A stretch of DNA of 16,499 nucleotides from Clostridiaceae bacterium (GTDB lineage: Bacteria; Bacillota; Clostridia; Saccharofermentanales; DTU023). Where the stretch lies: positions 1 to 16,499 of the forward strand of contig DUUZ01000019.1 in NCBI GenBank assembly GCA_012841255.1, in the 5' to 3' direction. The translations under genes and the position numbers were made by a program. This document shows positions 7,134 to 13,248 of the stretch, piece after piece (positions within the stretch are counted from its first letter, which is position 1; every line of letters begins with the position of its first letter). Under the pieces are notes generated by a model that had not been told where the DNA came from, did no database searches, and saw only the letters and a list, made by a program, of their open reading frames with translations.

Positions 7134-7352
7134 ATGCCTAAAGAAGAAGCAATTGAAGTTAAGGGAGTGGTGATCGATACCATGCCGAACGCAGTCTTCC
7201 GGGTTCGCCTGGAAAACGGCTTCGAGGTAACGGCACACATTTCCGGCAAGTTGCGTCAAAACTACATCAAGATTCTCAACGGTGACCACGTCACGGTCGA
7301 GTTATCGCCCTATGATTTGACGCGGGGCCGTATAATCTGGAGATCCAAGTAA
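7134..7352 (+). CDS. infA: Translation initiation factor IF-1
   Basis: IF1 binds the ribosomal A site during initiation. The 72-residue product is the standard length and consists of a single S1-type OB fold. Landmarks are MPKEEAIEVKGVVIDTMPNA, FRVRLENGFEVTAHISGKLR, the NYIKILNGDHVTVELSPYDL segment and the terminal TRGRIIWRSK. A GGAGGAGA site precedes the ATG, stronger than those of adk and map. It is the last gene before the AT-rich gap that carries the promoter candidate. Confidence 0.98.
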   Translation: MPKEEAIEVKGVVIDTMPNAVFRVRLENGFEVTAHISGKLRQNYIKILNGDHVTVELSPYDLTRGRIIWRSK

Positions 7353-7357
7353 AGACC

Positions 7358-7386
7358 TTGATTTTCAGGTCATTACAGGTTAGAAT
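7358..7386 (+). promoter_or_regulatory. Candidate sigma-A-type promoter upstream of rpmJ
   Basis: TTGATT at 7358-7363 (4 of 6 to TTGACA) is followed by 17 bases and then TAGAAT at 7381-7386 (5 of 6 to TATAAT). It lies in a 78-base AT-rich gap in an otherwise GC-rich cluster. The predicted transcript start is about 7393, 38 bases before rpmJ. It would give rpmJ and the ribosomal protein/rpoA genes their own transcription after the less highly expressed adk-map genes. This rests on sequence match only. Confidence 0.6.
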
Positions 7387-7391
7387 TATTA

Positions 7392-7414
7392 GCTGTGTGT
7401 CACAGTACGACAGC
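7392..7414 (+). other. Overlapping inverted repeats in the rpmJ leader
   Basis: CTGTG (7393-7397) and CACAG (7401-7405) flank TGT as a perfect dyad. GCTGT (7392-7396) can alternatively pair with ACAGC (7410-7414). Both lie at the predicted transcript start and just before the AAGGAG binding site at 7418-7423. This could be an mRNA leader structure, an operator, or chance; the arms are only five bases. Confidence 0.3.
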
Positions 7415-7430
7415 ATTAAGGAGAGTAACC

Positions 7431-7544
7431 ATGAAAGTTAGACCTTCGGTCAAGCCAATCTGCGAAAAGTGCCGTGTGATCAAGCGCCGCGGGCGTGTCA
7501 TGGTAATCTGCAGCGATCCCAAGCACAAGCAGAGACAAGGCTAA
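7431..7544 (+). CDS. rpmJ: 50S ribosomal protein L36 (bL36), zinc-binding
   Basis: L36 is the smallest large-subunit protein and stabilises 23S rRNA through a bound zinc ion. The 37-residue product starts MKVRPSVKPICEKCRVIKRR and has the zinc ligands C11, C14, C27 and H32, so it is the zinc-containing form. An AAGGAG site at 7418-7423 lies seven bases before the ATG. It is preceded by a promoter candidate and followed by a 67-base AT-rich gap, in contrast to the tight spacing elsewhere in the cluster. Confidence 0.98.
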   Translation: MKVRPSVKPICEKCRVIKRRGRVMVICSDPKHKQRQG

Positions 7545-7586
7545 AGAGCATAGCTCTTGCAAATGATTAAAACGATTAAAGATAAA
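7544..7586 (+). promoter_or_regulatory. AT-rich rpmJ-rpsM gap with hairpin, direct repeats and weak promoter match
   Basis: AAGAGC (7544-7549) and GCTCTT (7553-7558) form a six-pair hairpin with an ATA loop, without a T-run. GATTAAA occurs twice in direct orientation, at 7565-7571 and 7574-7580. A weak promoter match, TTGCAA (7557-7562), 18 bases, GATAAA (7581-7586), overlaps both. The gap could be a second transcription start, a regulatory leader for rpsM, or simply AT-rich spacer. The rpsM binding site GGAGG follows at about 7601. Confidence 0.3.
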
Positions 7587-7611
7587 TAGCGAGCATTATT
7601 GGAGGTAGCGC

Positions 7612-7980
7612 ATGGCACGTATTGCCGGGGTAGATTTGCCCAACGACAAACGCGTAGAAATCGGACTGACTGCCATCTTCGGCATCGGCCGTACGAGCTC
7701 GAGCAAAATTCTGGCCGAGGCCGGAATCGCGCCCGAGACGCGGGTCCGCGATCTGACGGACGATGAGATCACCCGTATCCGTGAGACGATTGAAGACCAT
7801 TACACTGTGGAGGGTGATCTCCGCCGTGAAACAGCCATGAATATCAAGAGGCTGGCGGAAATCGGTTGTTACCGCGGCCGCCGGCATCGCATGGGGCTCC
7901 CGGTCCGCGGGCAGAGAACGCGGACAAACGCGCGCACGCGCAAGGGTCCCAAGCGCACCATGGCTAAGAAAAAGAGATAA
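7612..7980 (+). CDS. rpsM: 30S ribosomal protein S13 (uS13)
   Basis: S13 sits in the head of the small subunit, contacts the P-site tRNA and forms bridges to the large subunit. The 122-residue product is of standard length. Landmarks are MARIAGVDLPNDKRVEIGLT, the helix-hairpin-helix-like IFGIGRTSSSKILAEAGI, RRGRRHRMGLPVRGQRTRTN in essence (here YRGRRHRMGLPVRGQRTRTN), and the basic C-terminal tail KGPKRTMAKKKR. A GGAGG site precedes the ATG. It starts the tightly packed rpsM-rpsK-rpsD-rpoA-rplQ group. Confidence 0.98.
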   Translation: MARIAGVDLPNDKRVEIGLTAIFGIGRTSSSKILAEAGIAPETRVRDLTDDEITRIRETIEDHYTVEGDLRRETAMNIKRLAEIGCYRGRRHRMGLPVRGQRTRTNARTRKGPKRTMAKKKR

Positions 7981-7992
7981 GGAGGACGGACC

Positions 7993-8394
7993 ATGGCTAG
8001 TAAAAAAGGTCGTCCGGCCGCCCGTACCAGAAGACGGGACCGGAAGAATATTGAACGGGGCGCTGCCCACATCCATTCGTCCTTCAACAATACGATTGTG
8101 ACGATTACGGATCCTGTCGGCAACGTCATTTCCTGGTCCAGCGCAGGGGCGCAGGGCATGAAGGGCTCCCGTAAGGGGACGCCGTTTGCCGCCCAGCTTG
8201 CCGCTGAGCAGGCTGCACGCAAGGCCGTGGAGCACGGAATGAAGACGGTTGAAGTCTTTGTCCGCGGTCCCGGGTCCGGGCGTGAGTCGGCCATCCGCGC
8301 GCTGTCAACCGGCGGTCTGGAGATCATCATGATCAAAGACGTGACCCCCATTCCGCACAACGGCTGCCGCCCGCCCAAGCGCAGAAGAGTTTAA
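7993..8394 (+). CDS. rpsK: 30S ribosomal protein S11 (uS11)
   Basis: S11 forms part of the small-subunit platform near the E site and the anti-Shine-Dalgarno region. The product has 133 residues. Landmarks are RGAAHIHSSFNNTIVTITD, GMKGSRKGTPFAAQLAAE, VRGPGSGRESAIRAL and the C-terminal DVTPIPHNGCRPPKRRRV, which contains the conserved HNG tripeptide known as an isoaspartate site in E. coli S11. The KGTPFAA segment has Gly where Ser is common (KSTPFAA), a mild change. A GGAGG site precedes the ATG, 12 bases after rpsM. Confidence 0.98.
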   Translation: MASKKGRPAARTRRRDRKNIERGAAHIHSSFNNTIVTITDPVGNVISWSSAGAQGMKGSRKGTPFAAQLAAEQAARKAVEHGMKTVEVFVRGPGSGRESAIRALSTGGLEIIMIKDVTPIPHNGCRPPKRRRV

Positions 8395-8409
8395 CTGAAG
8401 GAGTAAGAC

Positions 8410-8991
8410 ATGGCAAAAGACAGAAGTCCCATTCTGAAGCGGAGCCGTTCGCTTGACGTGCCGCCCCAGATGCTGGGTATCAATAAAAAATCAAAACGCA
8501 ACCCGAGGCAGTCGCGGCGCAAGGAAGGCGAATATGGCCGTCAGCTCCGTGCCAAGCAGTCGGTTAAGTTCGTCTATGGTGTCCTGGAAAAGCAGTTCCG
8601 CAACACCTATGACCGGGCGACGAAAATGCCGGGCAAGAGCGGTGAGAACCTCTTGAAGCTCCTGGAAATCCGCCTTGACAACGTGGTCTACCGCATGGGC
8701 TTTGCTTCGACAAGAGCCCAGGCCCGCCAGCTGGTCAATCACGGTCACTTCAACATCAATGGCCGCCGTGCCAGTATTCCTTCCATGAACGTCTCTCCCG
8801 GGGATGAGATTTCCGTCCGCGAGAATTCCCGTCATGTCAAGATCTTTGATGAACTGCCCAACACCACGGTTCCCGCCTGGCTGACTTTTGACCCCGACCA
8901 CCTGAAGGGGACAGTGCTCAGAATGCCGGAACGCGATGAGATCGATCTCGACGTCGAGGAAACCCTCATCGTTGAGCTCTACTCCAAGTAA
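8410..8991 (+). CDS. rpsD: 30S ribosomal protein S4 (uS4), zinc-free form
   Basis: S4 starts small-subunit assembly by binding the 5' domain of 16S rRNA, and it also acts in decoding fidelity and mRNA unwinding. The product has 193 residues, slightly short of the usual 200-209. The N-terminus (MAKDRSPILKRSRSLDVPPQ) has no cysteine cluster, so it is the zinc-free form. The S4 RNA-binding domain lies at about 90-150 (LEIRLDNVVYRMGFASTRAQ, ARQLVNHGHFNINGRRASIP). The C-terminus VEETLIVELYSK is typical. An AAGGAG site at 8398-8403 precedes the ATG. In B. subtilis rpsD lies elsewhere; here it is inside the alpha operon, as in many Clostridia and in E. coli. Confidence 0.98.
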   Translation: MAKDRSPILKRSRSLDVPPQMLGINKKSKRNPRQSRRKEGEYGRQLRAKQSVKFVYGVLEKQFRNTYDRATKMPGKSGENLLKLLEIRLDNVVYRMGFASTRAQARQLVNHGHFNINGRRASIPSMNVSPGDEISVRENSRHVKIFDELPNTTVPAWLTFDPDHLKGTVLRMPERDEIDLDVEETLIVELYSK

Positions 8992-9030
8992 TGGCCGTAA
9001 TCAAAGGATTCGCCCTGTTAGGAGGCTGCC

Positions 9031-9996
9031 ATGATCGAATTTAATACTATGAGCCCGACCAACATCGAATACAAAGATCATTCCGAGGATGAGACCTACG
9101 GTCTTTTTGTTGCGGAGCCGCTGGAGCGCGGTTACGGGACCACCCTGGGCAACGCCCTGCGCCGTGTTCTCCTGTCCTCGCTTCCTGGAGCCGCCGCCAC
9201 CTCAGTCCGGATCGAAGGTATTTTTCAGGAGTACTCGACGGTTCCGGGCGTGATTGAGGATGTCACCGAAATCCTCCTCAATATCAAGGATATCCGGGCG
9301 CGCCTTCAGGTCACCGGCCCCAAGACGGTCTACATCAATAAGGAAGCCGGCTACAAGGGTCCGGTCCGGGCAGGTGAATTCAACCAGAGCGATGAGCTGG
9401 AAATCATCAACCCCGACCATGTTATCGCGCACATGAACGGCGACGGCCCTCTTTTCATGGGACTGACCTTCAACAGCGGGATCGGCTACAAGAGCTCGGA
9501 TCAGAATAAAGAGCCCAACGCTCCCATCGGTGTCATCCCCATTGACTCTATTTTCACACCTGTACGCAGAGTCAATTTCCATGTCGAGGATACCCGGGTC
9601 GGGCAGGTCACGGACTATGACAAACTGACCCTGGAAATCTGGACCGACGGAACCCTGACCGCAGAGGAAGCTCTGGTCAAGGCCTCCGAAATCCTGATTG
9701 AGCATCTCAATCTCTTCTTGTCCATGACCCATGACGGTACTCCGGCGGACCGGACGCCCCTGGTCATCGAGGAGAAGGAAAAGAGCATCTATGACGCACC
9801 TATCGAGGAACTGAAATTCTCCACCCGGATTTTCAATTCCCTGAAGCGGGCCGACATTCATACCGTCGCGGACCTGGTCGCCAAGTCCCATGACGACCTG
9901 ATGAAGGTCAGGAATCTCGGTGCGACGTCGCTGGAAGAACTTGTTGAAAAACTGGGGGCCCAAGGCCTGAGCCTGGCAGACCCCGATCAGTCCTGA
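9031..9996 (+). CDS. rpoA: DNA-directed RNA polymerase subunit alpha
   Basis: Alpha dimerises to nucleate RNA polymerase assembly, and its C-terminal domain contacts upstream promoter DNA and activators. The product has 321 residues. The N-terminal domain (about 1-230) includes PLERGYGTTLGNALRRVLLS at 30-49, the assembly motif. A linker at about 235-258 leads to the C-terminal domain (about 259-316) with SLKRADIHTVADLVAKSHDD. The DNA-contact arginine equivalent to E. coli R265 is R266. The loop after it reads RNLGATSLEEL, so the lysine equivalent to E. coli K298 is Thr. The AGGAGG binding site at 9020-9025 is strong. Confidence 0.98.
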   Translation: MIEFNTMSPTNIEYKDHSEDETYGLFVAEPLERGYGTTLGNALRRVLLSSLPGAAATSVRIEGIFQEYSTVPGVIEDVTEILLNIKDIRARLQVTGPKTVYINKEAGYKGPVRAGEFNQSDELEIINPDHVIAHMNGDGPLFMGLTFNSGIGYKSSDQNKEPNAPIGVIPIDSIFTPVRRVNFHVEDTRVGQVTDYDKLTLEIWTDGTLTAEEALVKASEILIEHLNLFLSMTHDGTPADRTPLVIEEKEKSIYDAPIEELKFSTRIFNSLKRADIHTVADLVAKSHDDLMKVRNLGATSLEELVEKLGAQGLSLADPDQS

Positions 9997-10027
9997 AGAT
10001 AATATAAGCGAAGAGGAGAGCATTACC

Positions 10028-10555
10028 ATGCCCGGATATAGAAAACTCGGACGCGAAACGGCAGCCAGAAAATCGATTCTGCGAAACCTTGTCACGACAC
10101 TGATCGTGGAAGGCAAGGTGACCACAACAGAGACTCGTGCCAAGGAAGCTGCCCGGATCGCCGAAAAAATGATTGCACTTGCAGTCAGGGAACAGAATAA
10201 CTTCACCACGAAGACAGTCACCGTCTCAGGCGCCAAGCTAGACGACAAGGGCCGCAAGGTTCTGAGGACGGCCACCTCCAAGAACGACCGCAAGTATGAT
10301 GTCGTGGAGCGCGAGATGAAGACCAAGACCGTCCAGGTGGACATGCCGTCCAGACTGGCCGCCCGCCGCAAGATCATGACCATGGTCGTGGAAACCCGTG
10401 ATCAGGACGGGGAACGCGTCAATACGGTCAACCATCTCTTCAATTCGGTGGCCCCCCGCTTCACCAGCCGTCAGGGCGGTTATACCCGGATCGTCAAACT
10501 CGGTCCCCGCCGCGGCGATGCTGCGCCCATGGCGCTTCTGGAGCTGGTCGACTGA
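10028..10555 (+). CDS. rplQ: 50S ribosomal protein L17 (bL17) with about 50-residue insertion
   Basis: L17 lies near the exit tunnel of the large subunit. The product has 175 residues against about 115-130 in B. subtilis or E. coli. The N-terminal part (MPGYRKLGRETAARKSILRN, then TTETRAKEAARIAEKMIALA) and the C-terminal part (RQGGYTRIVKLGPRRGDAAP, ending LLELVD) are both normal. The extra length is a charged, Thr/Lys-rich insertion at about residues 54-106. Enlarged L17 proteins are known in Clostridia, so this is probably a lineage feature and not an error: the frame is intact and both ends match. A GAGGAGAG site precedes the ATG, and a terminator follows. Confidence 0.96.
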   Translation: MPGYRKLGRETAARKSILRNLVTTLIVEGKVTTTETRAKEAARIAEKMIALAVREQNNFTTKTVTVSGAKLDDKGRKVLRTATSKNDRKYDVVEREMKTKTVQVDMPSRLAARRKIMTMVVETRDQDGERVNTVNHLFNSVAPRFTSRQGGYTRIVKLGPRRGDAAPMALLELVD

Positions 10556-10584
10556 CAAAGGTCTTTACTGAGGCATTTGATTCC

Positions 10585-10628
10585 AAGGACTTCCCGGATT
10601 GACAAGGTCGGAGGAAGTCCTTTTCATT
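10585..10628 (+). terminator. Intrinsic terminator after rplQ
   Basis: AAGGACTTCC (10585-10594) is an exact inverted repeat of GGAAGTCCTT (10613-10622), a ten-pair stem with an 18-base loop, followed by a T-rich tract (TTTT at 10621-10624, then CATTT). It sits 29 bases after rplQ and marks the end of the ribosomal protein/rpoA group. The loop is larger than average and the T-run is short, so some read-through into the ECF genes is possible. Confidence 0.75.
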
Positions 10629-10637
10629 TGGTAAAAT
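10629..10637 (+). promoter_or_regulatory. Possible extended -10 promoter for the ECF genes
   Basis: TGG followed by TAAAAT (10629-10637) fits the extended -10 pattern TGnTATAAT with one mismatch, 18 bases before the ecfA start. No good -35 lies at 16-18 bases upstream. A perfect TTGACA in the terminator loop (10599-10604) is 27 bases away, which is too far. If used, the 5' leader would be only about a dozen bases. Confidence 0.3.
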
Positions 10638-10655
10638 GAGCCGGGATGTGATGGC

Positions 10656-12407
10656 ATGATCGAGTTTCGCAATGTTTCCTTTACCTACGGAGCCATGCAG
10701 GGGCAGCGGCCGGTCGCCGCCGTCCGCAATCTTTCGCTTGCCATCCCCCGGGGTTCCCATGTCACCCTGATCGGCCGCAACGGCTCGGGCAAGTCCACGG
10801 CGGCCCGCCTGATGAACGGCCTGCTCCTGCCCGATGAGGGCCAGGTCCTGCTGGACGGGATGTCTACCTCCGACGACGATTCCATCTATGAGATCCGGCG
10901 CCGCTGTGCCATGGTCTTTCAGAACCCCGACAACCAGATCATCGGCAATACCGTCCGCGACGATATTGCCTTCGGCCCCGCTAATCTTGGTCTTTCCCGG
11001 GAGACCATCCTGGAGCGGGTCGAAAAGTCCCTTGAAATGACCGGCCTTGCCGGCATGGGGGACCGTCAGCCCCATGAACTCTCGGGCGGTCAGAAGCAGA
11101 AGCTGGCCATTGCCTCGGCCCTGGCCATGGAGCCCGATTATCTGGTGCTGGATGAAGCCACCTCCATGCTGGATCCGGCAGCCCGCCAGGACATCATGGA
11201 CCTGGTCCTGGAACTGAAGAAGAAGCGGGACCTGACCATCATCCAGATCACCCACCACATGGAAGAAGCCCTGATGGCGGATCATGTCTACGTCATAAGC
11301 GGAGGAGGGATCGCCTTTGACGGGACACCTGCGGAGGTTTTTGACCAGGTGGAACGGGTCCGGGAGGAAGGCATGGCGGTTCCCTCCCATCTGGAGATTG
11401 CCCGCTCCCTGGCCAAAAGACTGGGCCAGAGCTATAACCGGGAGAAGATCCTCTCATTCGAGGGGGCCCTGGAGTTCGTCAGGCAGCTTTTGGGGAACCC
11501 CGGGCCTCTTTCAGGGGAAGTTGCCGTCTGCCCGGCAGAAGCTCTCCTGTCCGGTGAGGAGGTCATCCGTGTGGAGGATCTTTCCTATGCCTATGACACG
11601 TCCTGGGGGAAACCCATCGCCGCCCTGGAAAATGTCAGCCTGACAGTCAGCCGGGGGGAGATTCTGGGGATCGCAGGCCATACCGGATCGGGGAAATCCA
11701 CCCTGATCCAACACCTGAACGGCCTGATCCCGGCCCGGCCGGGCACGGTTGAAGTCCTGGGGAGAGACCTCTCCGATCGAAAGGTCATCCGGGAAATCCG
11801 GCGGGAGGTCGGCCTCCTTTTCCAGTATCCGGAAGACCAGCTCTTTGAGGAGACGGTGGCCCGGGATATTGCCTTTGCCCCCCTGCAGCAAAAAAGAAGT
11901 CCGGAAGAGGTCGAGCGGATGGTTCTTCGGGCGGCCCGCCGTCTGGATATTGAGGATATTCTGGACCGGTCTCCCTTTGAATTGTCGGGCGGTCAGAGAA
12001 GGCGGGCGGCCATAGCCGGAATCCTGGCTGCGGAACCGGAGATTGTCATTTTGGACGAGCCGGCGGCAGGCCTGGATCCGGAAGGGCGGGATCTTCTTTT
12101 CACCGATCTCATGACCCTGGCTTCCGAAGGTGCCACCCTGATCATCGTTTCCCACGACATGGAGGTCCTGACCCGCCTGGCCGACCGGATCCTGATCATG
12201 AAAGAAGGAAAGAATGCGGGGCTGGGAACGCCCGGCCAGATTACCGCTTCAGCCGCCTTCCTGGAGGAGGCCCACCTGGACATGCCGGCACCCCGCCGCT
12301 TCCTGGAAGAGATGGCCGCTTTCCTGCCCGGCCTTGACACCTGCTATTTCAGTGCCGATGGGGCAGTCCGGGCATTGCTTGCGGCGGGAGGGGTCAGCCG
12401 TGGGTAA
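10656..12407 (+). CDS. ECF transporter fused ATPase, EcfA1-EcfA2 in one chain
   Basis: This cytoplasmic protein powers an energy-coupling-factor importer for vitamins or micronutrients. It has 583 residues with two complete ABC ATPase domains. Domain 1 has Walker A GRNGSGKST (40-48), Q89, LSGGQ (142-146), Walker B ending E167 and switch H200. Domain 2 has Walker A GHTGSGKST (341-349), Q390, LSGGQ (443-447), Walker B ending E468 and H500. VFQNPDNQ in domain 1 is EcfA1-like, and FQYPEDQLFEETVARDIAF in domain 2 is EcfA2-like. In most Firmicutes these are two genes between rplQ and ecfT; here a linker of about 50 residues (256-303) joins them. Both sites look intact. The binding site before ATG 10656 is weak. 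Confidence 0.95.
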   Translation: MIEFRNVSFTYGAMQGQRPVAAVRNLSLAIPRGSHVTLIGRNGSGKSTAARLMNGLLLPDEGQVLLDGMSTSDDDSIYEIRRRCAMVFQNPDNQIIGNTVRDDIAFGPANLGLSRETILERVEKSLEMTGLAGMGDRQPHELSGGQKQKLAIASALAMEPDYLVLDEATSMLDPAARQDIMDLVLELKKKRDLTIIQITHHMEEALMADHVYVISGGGIAFDGTPAEVFDQVERVREEGMAVPSHLEIARSLAKRLGQSYNREKILSFEGALEFVRQLLGNPGPLSGEVAVCPAEALLSGEEVIRVEDLSYAYDTSWGKPIAALENVSLTVSRGEILGIAGHTGSGKSTLIQHLNGLIPARPGTVEVLGRDLSDRKVIREIRREVGLLFQYPEDQLFEETVARDIAFAPLQQKRSPEEVERMVLRAARRLDIEDILDRSPFELSGGQRRRAAIAGILAAEPEIVILDEPAAGLDPEGRDLLFTDLMTLASEGATLIIVSHDMEVLTRLADRILIMKEGKNAGLGTPGQITASAAFLEEAHLDMPAPRRFLEEMAAFLPGLDTCYFSADGAVRALLAAGGVSRG

Positions 12408-13239
12408 GAGCATGCTGGGCCGCTCGGTCCCCGGGAACTCTCTTTTGCACCGGCTGGATGCCCGGGTCAAATTCCTGTCGGCCATCCTGATCATGGCTGC
12501 CACTTTATCCATCCGGGACATCCGGGTCATGGGACTCTTTATTCTCTGGACCGGCCTTCTCATGGCCGTGTCAAGGATCCGGCCTGGAATCATTCTCCGC
12601 AGTATCCGTCCTTTGCTTTTCATCATCATCTTTGCGGTTATCCTCCACCTTTTTACCGTGGACGGCCATCTGCTTTTTGAGTGGGGAGTCCTGCGGGTGA
12701 CCCGGGAAGGTCTGGTGTCGGGTTTCATGACCGCCATGCGCCTGTCTCTGATGGTCATAAACAGCTCTTTGCTCCTGACCCTGACCACGGCCCCCCTGGC
12801 CATCGCGGACGCCTTGGAGAGCCTCCTGCGGCCTCTTGCCTGGCTGCGCTTCCCGGTCCATGAGTTCGCCATGATGATGTCCATTGCACTCCGTTTTGTT
12901 CCCACCCTCATGGATGAGGCCGACAAGATCATGAAGGCTCAGTCCTCCCGGGGGGCAGACTACGATACGGGCGGCCTTCTCGGGCGGGCCCGGGGCCTGG
13001 TCAGCATCCTGGTCCCCCTCTTTATTTCCAGTTTCCGCCGGGCTGATGATCTGGCCGTCGCCATGGATGCCCGCTGCTATTCCGGTGAGGAGGGGAGGAC
13101 CCGGCTTTACACCGCCTCTTTGAACAAACAGGACTATGCTTTCCTTTTTGCAGCCCTTGTGCTTTTGACCCTGGTCATTCTGTCGCGGACGCTTCTCTCC
13201 CCCCTGAGTGGTATGATGGTTGCAGGCCTTGGCCTTTGA
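12400..13239 (+). CDS. ecfT: ECF transporter transmembrane subunit EcfT
   Basis: EcfT is the membrane scaffold that couples the EcfA ATPases to interchangeable substrate-binding S components. I chose GTG 12400 because GGGAGGGG at 12386-12393 lies six bases before it. ATG 12412 is in frame but badly spaced. This gives 279 residues and an eight-base overlap with the ATPase gene. Hydrophobic segments lie at about 24-36, 43-58, 71-86, 108-130 and 245-262. The coupling-helix signatures are AQSSRGADY (R184) and AMDARCYSG (R225). The start NSLLHRLDARVKFL is typical of the family. No S component gene is nearby, which fits a shared (group II) module serving S components encoded elsewhere. Confidence 0.94.
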   Translation: MGKSMLGRSVPGNSLLHRLDARVKFLSAILIMAATLSIRDIRVMGLFILWTGLLMAVSRIRPGIILRSIRPLLFIIIFAVILHLFTVDGHLLFEWGVLRVTREGLVSGFMTAMRLSLMVINSSLLLTLTTAPLAIADALESLLRPLAWLRFPVHEFAMMMSIALRFVPTLMDEADKIMKAQSSRGADYDTGGLLGRARGLVSILVPLFISSFRRADDLAVAMDARCYSGEEGRTRLYTASLNKQDYAFLFAALVLLTLVILSRTLLSPLSGMMVAGLGL

Positions 13240-13248
13240 AGCTGACTT

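Noticed and set aside
7331..7336. Perfect TATAAT within the end of infA
   Set aside because: No -35-like hexamer at 16-18 bases upstream (a TTGACG at 7317-7322 is only eight bases away). It encodes conserved IF1 residues (GRIIW), so it is probably coding chance.
9202..10383. Long minus-strand open frame spanning rpoA and rplQ
   Set aside because: It runs across two unmistakable ribosomal/RNA polymerase genes and their gap; no family features and no binding site.
10599..10637. TTGACA-N27-TAAAAT as a standard sigma-A promoter
   Set aside because: The spacing of 27 bases is far outside the usual 16-18, and TTGACA lies in the terminator loop.
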